This document shows, piece by piece, positions 25,930 to 35,384 of a stretch of DNA of 64,000 nt. Position 1 is the stretch's first letter. Each line of letters starts with the position of its first letter. Made by a program: the position numbers and the translations under genes. Location: NCBI RefSeq assembly GCF_042849255.1, contig NZ_AP026866.1, positions 2,046,001-2,110,000 of the forward strand, given 5' to 3'. The notes under the pieces are model-generated. The model saw only the letters and a program-made list of their open reading frames with translations. It was not told the DNA's origin and ran no database searches. Origin of the DNA: Oceaniferula spumae. GTDB taxonomy: Bacteria; Verrucomicrobiota; Verrucomicrobiia; Verrucomicrobiales; Akkermansiaceae.

Positions 25930-28059
25930 CTAGCGTCCTTTTCGTCTGCGCTCTTTGGTCTCGCGTTCTCTGTCTTCCCGCTGCTTGGACTCTTCGGCTG
26001 CTCTCTTGCGACTGGCTTCCTCGGCAGCTCTTTTCTGACGTTCTTGTTGTTCACGGGCACGTTCCTGTCTTTCACGCTCCTCATTGGCACGGCGACGAGC
26101 TTGCTCAGCTCTCTCTCGTTCTGCCTTTTCACGGATGGCCCGTTCTCTGGCTGCTTTTTCTCGCTCCGCACGTTCGCGGGCTGCTTTTTCCCGTTCGGCA
26201 CGTTCGCGAGCTGCTTTGGCTTTTTCTGCCATCTCCTTAGCTCGACGCTCTTTCTCAGCGCGTTCACGTGCGGCTCGTTCCTGGACTGCCTTTTCACGGG
26301 CTGCTCGTTCGGCACGCTCTTTCGCTTCCTTGGCACGCTCGTTCATTTCTTTTTCACGGCGCTCTCTAGCTGCTCGCTCACTGGCCTCCTTGGCTCTTTC
26401 CTGATCCTTACGTCGTTTGTCCATGTCCTCGTTCCCACGAGGTTTGGCCGGCTGATGTCTACGGGCGGTTTCTTCTTTTTCACGACGAGCACGCTCTTCA
26501 GTGGCTTTGTTACGCTCTGCTTGTTCTCTGGCTCGTTTCGCTTCTTCTGCCTTCTTGCGCTCTTCTTGTTTGGCCCGTAGGTCCTCGATAAACTTGCGGC
26601 GTTCTGCCTCCTTGGCACTTTCCTTAGTTTCGGGTTTGGTGTCCGGTTTGCGGTCAGTCCTTTCTCTGCGGCCACGCTCCATGGCCTCTTTTCTACGCTC
26701 GGCTTCGGATCTCTCGCGGGAAGCTTTCTCGCGTTCAGCGAGTTCGCGCGCACGTTTGGCGGCTTCAGCTTTTTTTTGCTCTTCCTGTCGTGCTCGCAGA
26801 GCTTCCGAGTATTTGCCTCGGGCGTCATCTTTGGTCATGTCTTTGGAGCCAGGTTTCCTGTCGCCACGGTCATTTCGATCACCTCTGTCACGACTGTTCG
26901 CGTCACGACCACGCTCGGTAGCGGCCTCGCGCTCCTTCCGCTCTGCGACCAAACGCTCCAATTCCTTGCGGCGTTTTTCCAAATCCTCGCGGATGCGTTC
27001 AGCCTCGGAACTACGACCAGAATCTGCACGCCGATCCCTGCCATCGCGCCCTGCTTGATCACGGTCACGATCTGAGCTTCCCCTTGAGTCACGGCCCCGA
27101 TCATTGGATGCCGTATTTTTCCCGGATCTAGCTCTGTAGGCTCTGGCCCGTTCTTCACGGAGTTTCTTTTCACGGAGCCAGCGCTGCTGCACTTCGCTCT
27201 GATTAGACACTGCCTGTCTGCGGCGGGCTTCTTCAAGCTGCTGCCATCCCTGGCGTTGGCGGGCTTCACGCAACTTGCGCTCACGCTCTAGGCGCGCACG
27301 TTCGCGGCTGGCATGCAGGCGTCTGTATCGATCGCGTAGAGCCGCTATTTCTCTCTCTCGTTCTCTGGCGGCTCGCCATTCACGCTCTAGCTGTGCCTGG
27401 CGACGATGCCAGTCGCCATGACGGTGTGCATGATCGATCCGGCTATGCCTTTCATAGGCCAAGCGAGCCCTCAGAATGGTCAGGAAAATAGCACGACTAT
27501 TGGCCTCACAGCGAGCCTCCTCCTCAGCATATGCTCGCTCACGGGCAACGTCTTCCTGATACCAATCATAAGCAACGTAGGCATTGTAATCGATCTGCTC
27601 TGCCAGTGGCGGCTGGTATTCTGGAAAGTATTCTTCCTGATCAGGAAAATACTCGGGGAACTCTTCAACAACTGGTGCTCCTCCATCGACAACGACTGGT
27701 GGCACAACCGGGTCTTCTTCGATCTCGACGGCTTTGACAGGTGGTGCCTCGGCTGCTTCTGCGGCGGCCAGTTCATCGAGCCGTTTTTGCTCGGCGATTT
27801 GATCAAGTAATTCGCGCTCCTTGGCTTCGAGTTCTTTAATTCTAGCTTCTTGGAACTGGCGTTGTTTTTCCTCAAGCTCCCTGATGCGAGATGCCTGATC
27901 CGCGATCAGTTTGTCCTGTTCAGAAGTGTCAGCAACCTCGGAGCGGGAATCCTGCTGAGAAGTGTCCTTTTGCTCGTTCGCCGTGGTGCTTGGTTTATCG
28001 CAAGCTGAAAACAACAGCGACACTGATGACGCGGCGATGATGGAGGTGTATTTTTTCAT
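25930..28059 (-). CDS. Lipoprotein with long Lys/Glu/Arg-rich helical region
   Basis: A 709-residue protein with a lipoprotein signal (SVSLLFSAC, Cys19 acceptor), a short Gln/Glu coiled coil (to about 95), an acidic Pro/Val linker, a Tyr-rich segment near 135-165, then about 500 residues of Arg/Lys/Glu/Ala heptad-like sequence. That stretch should form a very long single alpha-helix or coiled coil reaching from the membrane into the periplasm. No family is recognised; similar low-complexity tracts occur in TolA and IF2. Because the composition is so biased, the opposite strand is also open over long spans (for example 25822-26580), which I treat as an artefact. Confidence 0.75.
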   Translation of the reverse strand: MKKYTSIIAASSVSLLFSACDKPSTTANEQKDTSQQDSRSEVADTSEQDKLIADQASRIRELEEKQRQFQEARIKELEAKERELLDQIAEQKRLDELAAAEAAEAPPVKAVEIEEDPVVPPVVVDGGAPVVEEFPEYFPDQEEYFPEYQPPLAEQIDYNAYVAYDWYQEDVARERAYAEEEARCEANSRAIFLTILRARLAYERHSRIDHAHRHGDWHRRQAQLEREWRAAREREREIAALRDRYRRLHASRERARLERERKLREARQRQGWQQLEEARRRQAVSNQSEVQQRWLREKKLREERARAYRARSGKNTASNDRGRDSRGSSDRDRDQAGRDGRDRRADSGRSSEAERIREDLEKRRKELERLVAERKEREAATERGRDANSRDRGDRNDRGDRKPGSKDMTKDDARGKYSEALRARQEEQKKAEAAKRARELAEREKASRERSEAERRKEAMERGRRERTDRKPDTKPETKESAKEAERRKFIEDLRAKQEERKKAEEAKRAREQAERNKATEERARREKEETARRHQPAKPRGNEDMDKRRKDQERAKEASERAARERREKEMNERAKEAKERAERAAREKAVQERAARERAEKERRAKEMAEKAKAARERAEREKAARERAEREKAARERAIREKAERERAEQARRRANEERERQERAREQQERQKRAAEEASRKRAAEESKQREDRERETKERRRKGR
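26149..26208. repeat. 30-base tandem repeat in the charged-helix gene
   Basis: Two near-identical 30-base units (26149-26178 and 26179-26208), with a partial third, encode a repeating 10-residue ARERAEREKA-type block in the minus-strand lipoprotein gene. Confidence 0.7.
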
Positions 28060-28153
28060 GATAAATGGAGTTTGGTATGTACTCTACAACCTATTCGACG
28101 GTTGGCGACGAATATTCATTCAATTTATCAGCGCACTACCCAAATAGGATCGC

Positions 28154-28184
28154 GCGCCCAGACACCCTTTCGAAAGTCTGGCGC
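28154..28184. terminator. Hairpin downstream of ppc
   Basis: GCGC-c-CAGAC pairs with GTCTG-GCGC around a loop containing the palindrome TTTCGAAA. It lies 45 bases beyond the ppc stop (minus strand). There is no T tract, so it may be a Rho-aided end or an mRNA-stabilising hairpin. Confidence 0.4.
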
Positions 28185-28228
28185 ATTTAGCTAACCCCTA
28201 CCACAGGGAAGTATTTTTCGGATAACAC

Positions 28229-31024
28229 CTAACCTGTGGTGCGCAGGCCACTGGCGATCGCATTCACCGAGTACTGCAAGGCATTCAACAAAGTGGCCTG
28301 CAGTGCTGAATCTCCTTTTTCCTGCGCAGCCCGCCAATCTGCCAAAAGACTGACCTGCTGCTCGTGAAGAAGGCGGAGAGGCAGATCTCGCATTTCAAGA
28401 GTCCGCAGCATACGTGGTCGGCGTTCGGCGAAGGAGGATCCGAAAATGCAATTGATCATTTCCTCCGTGCGTTTGAATTCGGCTACGATCATTCCGTGCA
28501 AGCGATCACGAAGCTCCTCATCCGGCACCAATTTGGAATAGGCCGTCATCAGATCGAGATCCGCGCTTACCAAGTTTGTTTCTACGTTGGTAAGAAGATA
28601 GCGAAGGAATGGCTCCTTGTGAATCAAGTCGGAGAGTGCCGTAAAGTCTTCAGGTTTTTCCGACTTCAGTTTCTCCAATGCCGTTCCGACACCAAACCAG
28701 CCCGGCATGTAGTAACGTGCTTGAGTCCAGCTAAATACCCATGGGATGGCGCGAAGATCATCGAGCGAGGCAGTGCCGGTGCGGCGTGACGGACGAGACC
28801 CGAAGCAACCATGCTCCAAGGCATCGATGGGTGTTGCTGTTCGGAAGAATGGAATGAAACCTGGATCTTCTAACAGCGTCCGGTAATAAGCACGACTTTC
28901 CGTGGAAAGCCACTCCATGATTTCTTGGTAGTGTTCTCCGCCAAGGTCAGCCGCCGCTCCGTCTTTGGTTTTCAATTTAGTGTTAGAAATACTGACACCG
29001 GTCACACCTGCCAAAAGCAGCTCCAAATTATACGCTGCATTCGCATGGTGTGCATACTTTCGCGGAATCACTTCTCCCTGTTCGGTGACGCGCATGGCAC
29101 CACTCAGACTACCAGCTGGTAGAGAGCGAAGGAACCACTGAACTGGACCAGCACCACGACTGATGGTGCCGCCACGACCGTGGAAAAACTCACAGTTGGC
29201 ACCAGCCGCGTAACAAGCGTTGGTGATTTCTGTTTGCGCCTTTTGCAGTGACCACTGACCGGAAAGCAAACCACTATCCTTGTTAGAGTCACTATAGCCT
29301 ACCATCACAGGCATGCAGTCAAGGCCGCTGGGGACTTTACGCAGATAGTGTTTTCCTGCTGGCAGGGAGAGATATGATTTCACCATGCTGCCGGCGCGGT
29401 CGAGGTCATCCCCTGTTTCGAAAAGTGGACAGACAGGCATGCGGCTGACCCAGAAGCCATCTTTGTAGTCGGCCATCAAACCCTCGCGGGCGAAAAGGTG
29501 CACAAGAAGCATGTCTGAAACTTGGCGAGTCATGCTGACCACATAAGGGCCGAGACACACGCTGCCATGAGCGCGGACGTGTCTGCGGAGAACACCGAAG
29601 CAGTCCATGACCTTGCCGGCTTCACTTTCGGAATTGCTTCTCCACGGTGGGAAGAGGCGCTCGTTTTGCAGCTCTTCCATCAGATAAGAAATACGTTTTT
29701 CTTCCGGCCAATCTGCGTAGTTCTCGCCATCCTCGACACCGGCGATGGTAAGCATCTGGGAGGCGGCGTTATCGTGGAAAGCGGAGTTCTGACGAATGTC
29801 CAGAGTGGCCAGATGGAAGCCGAAGATTTCGGCGAGGCGACGTAGTGGATGTATCACACTGCGCGCAGTGTGATCGGCTCCAATTTTCCGAAGACCCGCA
29901 TCTAACAAATCAAGATCAGCCACGTAGTCGGACACTTGATGATATCCTTCCTCACTCATCATGAACTCGCGCATGAGGTAGGTCAGACAGCGCCACGGTT
30001 CACGGGGGTTTGATTCCGCAATGCGTTTACCATCAGCACCCAACTGCTCAGTGAGCTCATTGATACGGTCCGTTAGATCGGTAGGAATGTGGGATTCCTC
30101 CGGTGAAAGTGTCAACACATTGGCGGCGGAGCGGAGTTCACGCTCGTGGATGTGCAGGGCGTGTTTGTGCAGTCGACGCAAGGTATCCTCGGTGACGTCT
30201 GCGGTGACCAGCGGGTGGCCATCGCGGTCTCCCCCCACCCAAGTGCCGAAGCAGAGTTTGGGGTAGGCGCCGGATTTACGAAGTTTCTCCACGTCCCAGC
30301 CAGCGCATTTCCAAGCAGATTCCAGCGAGGTGTCGAGACGGGCGATGACGTTAGGATAGACTTCGCGCAGGTAGTAAATGATGTTGCGAAGTTCACCGAT
30401 AAGGCTTGGACGCGAGGCGTGGATCTCTCCTGTGTGCCAGAGAGTTTCCAGAGTCACGTTGATGGACTCGTAAACGGTTTCGAGTGTTTCCGGATCGTCA
30501 ATATTCCTGTCCCATTTCACGAGATCTTTGTAAAGAGCCAGGTGGCGTTCACGCACGGTAGGGCGCTTGGCCTCTGTAGGGTGAGCAGTGAGGACGGGAG
30601 TCACGGCCACGGTGGGGAGAATTTCCAATACTTCATTCTCTGTGAATCCCTGCTTTTTCAATCGGCTCAGAACCTGAGCGAACATTCCCTGCTCGGAATC
30701 AAGGCCTTGTTCACGGCGTCGGCGACTCCGAATTTTCAAAGATGTTCTTTCCTCGACCATGTTGAGAATCTCAAAACAGATCGCTTGAAGCTGCGCGGTG
30801 ACAGCAGCCTCGTCCGGCTCCTTGGCACGGTCCCTGATGTCTTTGCCGCGCCAAGGAATGCTGTCAGAAAGATGGGAAACATTGCCCAAAAGACCCGAAA
30901 GCATGTCCATGAGGATCCGGAGACGATCCTCCAACTCGCCGAAACCTTCAAGTCGGTAGTCTCGGTTAGCGCTGCGAAGTTGCTCTGAGGATGCTGAGGA
31001 GGTGGTTGATTGATCTGTGCTCAT
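28229..31024 (-). CDS. ppc: Phosphoenolpyruvate carboxylase
   Basis: A 931-residue cytoplasmic enzyme that carboxylates phosphoenolpyruvate to oxaloacetate, refilling the TCA cycle. Landmark motifs are VTAHPTEAKRPT (catalytic His near residue 145), GGDRDGHPLVTADVT, GYSDSNKDSGLLSG near 578, FFHGRGGTISRGAGP near 618 and IPWVFSWTQARYYMPGWFG. The C-terminus NAIASGLRTTG matches the usual N-T-G ending. Length is within the family range. It appears to be monocistronic, divergent from the DinG-type helicase across about 200 bases. Confidence 0.97.
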   Translation of the reverse strand: MSTDQSTTSSASSEQLRSANRDYRLEGFGELEDRLRILMDMLSGLLGNVSHLSDSIPWRGKDIRDRAKEPDEAAVTAQLQAICFEILNMVEERTSLKIRSRRRREQGLDSEQGMFAQVLSRLKKQGFTENEVLEILPTVAVTPVLTAHPTEAKRPTVRERHLALYKDLVKWDRNIDDPETLETVYESINVTLETLWHTGEIHASRPSLIGELRNIIYYLREVYPNVIARLDTSLESAWKCAGWDVEKLRKSGAYPKLCFGTWVGGDRDGHPLVTADVTEDTLRRLHKHALHIHERELRSAANVLTLSPEESHIPTDLTDRINELTEQLGADGKRIAESNPREPWRCLTYLMREFMMSEEGYHQVSDYVADLDLLDAGLRKIGADHTARSVIHPLRRLAEIFGFHLATLDIRQNSAFHDNAASQMLTIAGVEDGENYADWPEEKRISYLMEELQNERLFPPWRSNSESEAGKVMDCFGVLRRHVRAHGSVCLGPYVVSMTRQVSDMLLVHLFAREGLMADYKDGFWVSRMPVCPLFETGDDLDRAGSMVKSYLSLPAGKHYLRKVPSGLDCMPVMVGYSDSNKDSGLLSGQWSLQKAQTEITNACYAAGANCEFFHGRGGTISRGAGPVQWFLRSLPAGSLSGAMRVTEQGEVIPRKYAHHANAAYNLELLLAGVTGVSISNTKLKTKDGAAADLGGEHYQEIMEWLSTESRAYYRTLLEDPGFIPFFRTATPIDALEHGCFGSRPSRRTGTASLDDLRAIPWVFSWTQARYYMPGWFGVGTALEKLKSEKPEDFTALSDLIHKEPFLRYLLTNVETNLVSADLDLMTAYSKLVPDEELRDRLHGMIVAEFKRTEEMINCIFGSSFAERRPRMLRTLEMRDLPLRLLHEQQVSLLADWRAAQEKGDSALQATLLNALQYSVNAIASGLRTTG

Positions 31025-31226
31025 GGAAAACGGGCTCTTTGTAGCTCGGCTTCATCTTCAATGAGTGCACTGGTGTAGTCCAGAAAGAATCAAAATCAGT
31101 TAAGTCATGGAATTGGTGCTTGGTAGTTGTAGATGTTCAAATGATGTCGTAATACAGTGCCGGACGATGATCGGATTTGCAGAACAAGGAGCCGTGCCCG
31201 GTGTGCTGAAGCAGGAAATGGAAACG

Positions 31227-33179
31227 ATGTTTTCCACGACAGGCGGGCTATCGGCGTCTCCTGATTTTGAGTTTCGTCCTGAGCAGCAAGCAATGGCGAT
31301 GCACGTTGCCGAGGCGCTCGAAGATCGCCATGTTCTGTGTGCCGAAGCTGGAACAGGTGTGGGAAAGTCTCTCGCCTACCTCATTCCTGCTGCCAAATAT
31401 GCTCTTGAGAGTGGTCGTAAGGCGGTCATTTCCACGCACACGATCAACTTGCAGGAGCAGTTGATCAGTAAAGACATCCCCTTGGCTAACAAGATTCTCG
31501 GCGGAGGGCTTAAAGCAGCTCTGTTAAAAGGTCGGGGCAACTACGTCTGCCCATTGAGACTACGCCGCGCTATGGACCAGACAGGCGATCTCTTCAGCAC
31601 CAGTGAGGGCGAAGAACTCAAGGCGATCTGGGACTGGGCGGAGGGAACCAACGATGGCACAAAGAGCGACTTGGATTTCCAACCCTCTGCCAAAGTATGG
31701 AGCCAAGTCTGTAGCGAGGGAAGCGTCTGCACATTGCGGACCTGCGGAAGGAATGGGAATTGTTTCTATCAGAAAGCTCGCAAGCAAATGGAAGAGGCCC
31801 ACATCGTGGTGCTGAACCACACCTTGTTCTTCTCACTGTTTGCGCTCGGTGAACTAGCTGACGACGACTGCGGCTATCTTTTCCCGGATGATTTCGTCAT
31901 CTTCGATGAGGCTCATACCTTGGAACATGTGGCTGCCGTGCAGTTAGGGTTACGGCAGAGCCACGCTGGACTGAAATTTGACATTCAACGGCTATACAAT
32001 CCGAAGAACCGTAAAGGACTTCTACGTGCCCTGCGCCATGCAGGATCAATGAAAGCAGCTGAACGCGCCCTTGAAGCTGCGGATGAATTTTATGACAACA
32101 TCGCCAGTCAGGTGACTTTCGGAAAATTCAGCAAGGAGTGTCGCGTGCGCAATCCGGACTTTGTGGAAAACACCATAGCCGAGCCGCTTCGCCAACTGTG
32201 GACCGAAGTTGAAAATTGCGCCGATGCCTTGGAGAAAGATTCCACAACTCGCAGTGAACTCATGGATGGTGCCCGGCGCATGCGCGAGATCCACGCCGGC
32301 ATCCGGATTTTTCTCGATCAAGAGGATGATGATAGCGTGTATTGGGTGGAGAAAGGTGGTCGTGAGGGTGATCTCCTCAGCATCCACGCCGCACCTGTTA
32401 GGGTGGCGGATCGACTTCGCCGAATGATGTTCGGCCCAGATCGAACATGCATCATGACCAGCGCTACGCTTGGCACCGGAGATGATGAGCTAACCTATTT
32501 CAGGAAACGCATCGGTGCGGAGAATTCAGTGGCGGTAAAAATAGGCAGTCCTTTCAATTACAAGGAGCAGATGAAGATCTACGTCATCAAATCGATGCCT
32601 GATCCCACGAGTAACGATTACGAGAAGGCACTGATCCACTGGATTGGCCGTGTGCTCAAATACACTGAAGGCAAAGCCTTCGTCCTGTTTACCAGTTACC
32701 GTCTGATGCGCAGTGTGGCGGAGGCTATGGAGGACTTCTTTTTCGATAACGACTGGCGGCTGTTAGTCCAGGGCGATGGGACACCGCGTCACAAGATGGT
32801 GGAAATTTTCCGCAAAGATATTAATAGCGTATTGTTCGGCACCGACAGCTTCTGGGCCGGTGTAGACGTTCCAGGAGAAGCGCTCTCCAATGTCATCGTC
32901 ACTCGACTTCCCTTTGCTGTTCCAGACCACCCTTTGGTAGCATCACGCCTCGAAGCAATCGAAGCAGAAGGTGGCAACTCGTTTGTTGATTATTCGGTTC
33001 CAGAAGCGGTGTTAAAACTTCGCCAAGGAGTGGGCCGCCTAATCCGAACGAAGAAAGACAGCGGCATGGTTGTTTTGTTAGACAACCGAGTGGTCACAAA
33101 ACCCTACGGAAAGACTTTCCTGAACGCGATGCCTGACGCCCCCGTCAAAGTGGTGAACCAACCCGCAGAGGATAAGTAG
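31227..33179 (+). CDS. dinG: DinG/YoaA-family ATP-dependent DNA helicase
   Basis: A superfamily 2, XPD-like 5'-3' helicase: RPEQQAMAMHVAEAL (Q-motif-like), Walker A EAGTGVGKSLAYL, DEAH in IFDEAHTLEHV, SATLGTGDDE, then VDVPGEALSNVIVTRLPF and LRQGVGRLIRTKKD. Four cysteines between motifs Ia and II (VCPLRL, VCSEGSVCTLRTCGRNGNC) form the expected [4Fe-4S] site. It likely acts in repair of blocked replication forks. The frame is open from 31107; similarity to the family begins at MFSTTGGLS, and an AGGA lies 10 bases before ATG 31227, so that start is preferred though not certain. It ends 6 bases from the convergent aroD. Confidence 0.88.
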   Translation: MFSTTGGLSASPDFEFRPEQQAMAMHVAEALEDRHVLCAEAGTGVGKSLAYLIPAAKYALESGRKAVISTHTINLQEQLISKDIPLANKILGGGLKAALLKGRGNYVCPLRLRRAMDQTGDLFSTSEGEELKAIWDWAEGTNDGTKSDLDFQPSAKVWSQVCSEGSVCTLRTCGRNGNCFYQKARKQMEEAHIVVLNHTLFFSLFALGELADDDCGYLFPDDFVIFDEAHTLEHVAAVQLGLRQSHAGLKFDIQRLYNPKNRKGLLRALRHAGSMKAAERALEAADEFYDNIASQVTFGKFSKECRVRNPDFVENTIAEPLRQLWTEVENCADALEKDSTTRSELMDGARRMREIHAGIRIFLDQEDDDSVYWVEKGGREGDLLSIHAAPVRVADRLRRMMFGPDRTCIMTSATLGTGDDELTYFRKRIGAENSVAVKIGSPFNYKEQMKIYVIKSMPDPTSNDYEKALIHWIGRVLKYTEGKAFVLFTSYRLMRSVAEAMEDFFFDNDWRLLVQGDGTPRHKMVEIFRKDINSVLFGTDSFWAGVDVPGEALSNVIVTRLPFAVPDHPLVASRLEAIEAEGGNSFVDYSVPEAVLKLRQGVGRLIRTKKDSGMVVLLDNRVVTKPYGKTFLNAMPDAPVKVVNQPAEDK

Positions 33180-33185
33180 CTGCAA

Positions 33186-33890
33186 TCAGGACCAAACAAT
33201 GGGATCCAGTGCCGCGATAGCATCCTTCAACATTTTCGCGGGCCATTGACCGGGAGCGGTAGGTTCATCACCTAAATATCCATAGTTCAGCAGTGAACCA
33301 TGCTGTGCGTAGAGCAATCGTGAGACTGCGCCTAACTGTCCCATGCCCATGAACGACATCGGGTGATCGTTTCTTTTCAGCAGTCTGGTGCAGCGGGCGA
33401 AGTCTTCAACTCCGTGATGCATTACTGCGAGTTTTATGATATCCGCCTCTTCCGCGAGATCGATCGTCCTCTGCAACGCGAACTCTTCCGGCGTCTCTTC
33501 AAAATTATGATACGATAGAATCAACCCGACCTCCTTCATTCGTATGCGATGGATGGCGTCATGCATGTCATCATACGATGCTAGTTCAACATCGATCCAC
33601 GTCGCTCGATCTGCGACAGAAAGGAGAAGCTCTGATCTTTCCTCAGTAGACAGTGCCATCAAACCGCCCTCGTTGGCAGCACGCGCCGTGAATAAGAGTG
33701 GGATTTCTGTAAATCGGTCGAGTTCAATTTGTAGCGCCTCCTCATGACCGGCCATGCCATCGAGACGGATTTCGAGCAGATCACACTGCTGTGGCAGCTC
33801 GATCGGCTGCAAGCACGCCAAGTGATTCAGGGTGGCAACGGAACCAACCACCAAAGGTTTGTTTGGAATAGTCACTTGGCGTTCTGTCAT
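33186..33890 (-). CDS. aroD: Type I 3-dehydroquinate dehydratase
   Basis: A 234-residue cytoplasmic enzyme of the shikimate pathway, forming 3-dehydroshikimate through a Schiff base. Family motifs: LLEIRLDG, FTARAANEGG, WIDVEL, the proton-relay His128 in LSYHNF, the Schiff-base Lys153 in IIKLAVM, MGMGQLGAVSRLL and GDEPTAPGQ. Length is slightly below that of E. coli AroD (252). It is convergent with the helicase gene and divergent from hom, another amino-acid pathway gene. Confidence 0.93.
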   Translation of the reverse strand: MTERQVTIPNKPLVVGSVATLNHLACLQPIELPQQCDLLEIRLDGMAGHEEALQIELDRFTEIPLLFTARAANEGGLMALSTEERSELLLSVADRATWIDVELASYDDMHDAIHRIRMKEVGLILSYHNFEETPEEFALQRTIDLAEEADIIKLAVMHHGVEDFARCTRLLKRNDHPMSFMGMGQLGAVSRLLYAQHGSLLNYGYLGDEPTAPGQWPAKMLKDAIAALDPIVWS

Positions 33891-34020
33891 GACGTTGCAT
33901 TACTCCCACATCCAGCCATGATCTGTCAATGCCTACCGCTGCCCGACGAGTCATTTCCGAGCTTTCCGAAAACATGTATCACTTTGCTCTTTTTAGAACC
34001 GCCACCCTGCGGCAAAAGGG

Positions 34021-34040
34021 GCGTGGCCAGTAAGCCACGC
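34021..34040 (+). promoter_or_regulatory. Hairpin directly upstream of hom start
   Basis: GCGTGGC (34021-34027), loop CAGTAA, GCCACGC (34034-34040): a perfect 7-base-pair stem ending 5 bases before the hom ATG, where a ribosome binding site would be expected. None is visible. It could control translation initiation. Confidence 0.4.
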
Positions 34041-34045
34041 AAATT

Positions 34046-35356
34046 ATGAATAAAACTCTCGGTATAGGACTCGCAGGATTTGGCACCGTAGGAACCGGTG
34101 TCTGGGAAACTCTCGAGCGGAACTTTGATCTCATTTCCAAGCGCACAGGCGTGTGTGTCGAGATTAAGCGCATCGCAGTGCGCGATCCCAAAAAGACCCG
34201 ACTCGAAAATGTACCGACCGAAAAGTTCACCACCGACTGGCTCGAGGTAGTCAATGATCCTGAGGTAGACATCGTTGTGGAGCTCATCGGGGGCACCACC
34301 ACCGCCTACGACATCGTCGCCTCGGCACTCAGCGCGGGTAAACCTGTAGTGACAGGAAACAAAGCTCTACTCGCTGAACGTGGCAAAGAACTTTTCAGCC
34401 TGTCACTTGAAAAAAACACACCCATCCATTTCGAGGCAGCGGTTGCCGGAGGCATTCCCATCATCAAGACCGTGCAGGACTCATTTGTAGGAAACCGGAT
34501 CCAATCGATGGCCGGCATCATCAATGGCACATCCAACTATATCCTCCAGCGTATGACAGAAGCCGGCCTCGGCTATGAGGAAGCTCTCGGTGAAGCGCAG
34601 AAACTCGGTTACGCAGAGGCCGATCCCACTCTCGACGTCAACGGCTGGGATGCCGCCCACAAGGCAATTCTGTTAGCTACATTGGCCTATGGATTCACTA
34701 TCGATCCAAGTAAGGTCTACGTGCGCGGTATTGAACGTGTGAGGGCCACAGATATTGAATTCGCCAAGCGTCTCGGTTTTGTAGTCAAACTTCTCTGCGT
34801 TGTTCGCGAACATGAGGACGGCACTATCGAGCTCCGCACCCAACCTTCATTCATTCCCCGCAGCCATGTGCTTTCCAGCGTCAACGGTGTGTTCAATGCC
34901 GTCGCTGTCAAAGGCGATGCCGCGGGTGAATCCCTCTTTTACGGTAGAGGTGCTGGTAAAGACCCTACAGCCTCATCAGTGGTGGCTGACATCGTCGAAG
35001 CCGCGCGAGGTCTGGAAGATGGACAGGAAGGACACCGCGGATTTTTACCTTACAAGGATGAGGGGAAACTGATGGCCATCGAAGATACCAAAACGCCATA
35101 CTATGTGCGCTTTGACGTCACTGATGAACCGGGTGTTGTGGCAAAAATTGCCAATGAACTCGCCAATGCGGGTATCGGGATTTCAGGAACACACTCACCC
35201 GTAAATGCGGATGATCCAGATGCCGATTTTGTCGACATGGTATTCCAGCTGCACACGTGCCGCTTCGGCCTACTCAAGGACACTCTGAAAACAATCGAAG
35301 CGCTCAGCTGTGTTAATTCACGTCCGGTCGTGTTCCGGATTGAAAACCTGGCTTAG
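34046..35356 (+). CDS. hom: Homoserine dehydrogenase
   Basis: A 436-residue enzyme that reduces aspartate semialdehyde to homoserine, the branch point to threonine and methionine. NAD(P) binding is at GLAGFGTVGTGV (residues 8-19). The substrate region contains TGNKALLAERG, AAVAGGIPIIKT, GIINGTSNYILQRM and DPTLDVNGWDAAHKAI, with the catalytic Asp/Lys pair. The C-terminal ACT domain (YVRFDVTDEPGVVAKIANEL, about 350-430) suggests feedback control by threonine, as in the monofunctional Gram-positive type. A hairpin abuts the start codon. Confidence 0.97.
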   Translation: MNKTLGIGLAGFGTVGTGVWETLERNFDLISKRTGVCVEIKRIAVRDPKKTRLENVPTEKFTTDWLEVVNDPEVDIVVELIGGTTTAYDIVASALSAGKPVVTGNKALLAERGKELFSLSLEKNTPIHFEAAVAGGIPIIKTVQDSFVGNRIQSMAGIINGTSNYILQRMTEAGLGYEEALGEAQKLGYAEADPTLDVNGWDAAHKAILLATLAYGFTIDPSKVYVRGIERVRATDIEFAKRLGFVVKLLCVVREHEDGTIELRTQPSFIPRSHVLSSVNGVFNAVAVKGDAAGESLFYGRGAGKDPTASSVVADIVEAARGLEDGQEGHRGFLPYKDEGKLMAIEDTKTPYYVRFDVTDEPGVVAKIANELANAGIGISGTHSPVNADDPDADFVDMVFQLHTCRFGLLKDTLKTIEALSCVNSRPVVFRIENLA

Positions 35357-35384
35357 CGGACACCTAATTCGTCGCGAAGGGCGG

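Noticed and set aside
26149..26208. Tandem repeat as a CRISPR array or origin iterons
   Set aside because: Units are directly adjacent without spacers and code for repeated charged residues in one reading frame.
25822..26580. 252-residue plus-strand open frame rich in Phe, Leu and Ser, with shorter ones in other frames
   Set aside because: It is the complement of the Lys/Glu/Arg-rich lipoprotein gene; biased codons leave the other strand open. No start context, no homology.
30146..30988. 280-residue plus-strand open frame
   Set aside because: Lies wholly antisense to ppc, whose motifs are unmistakable.
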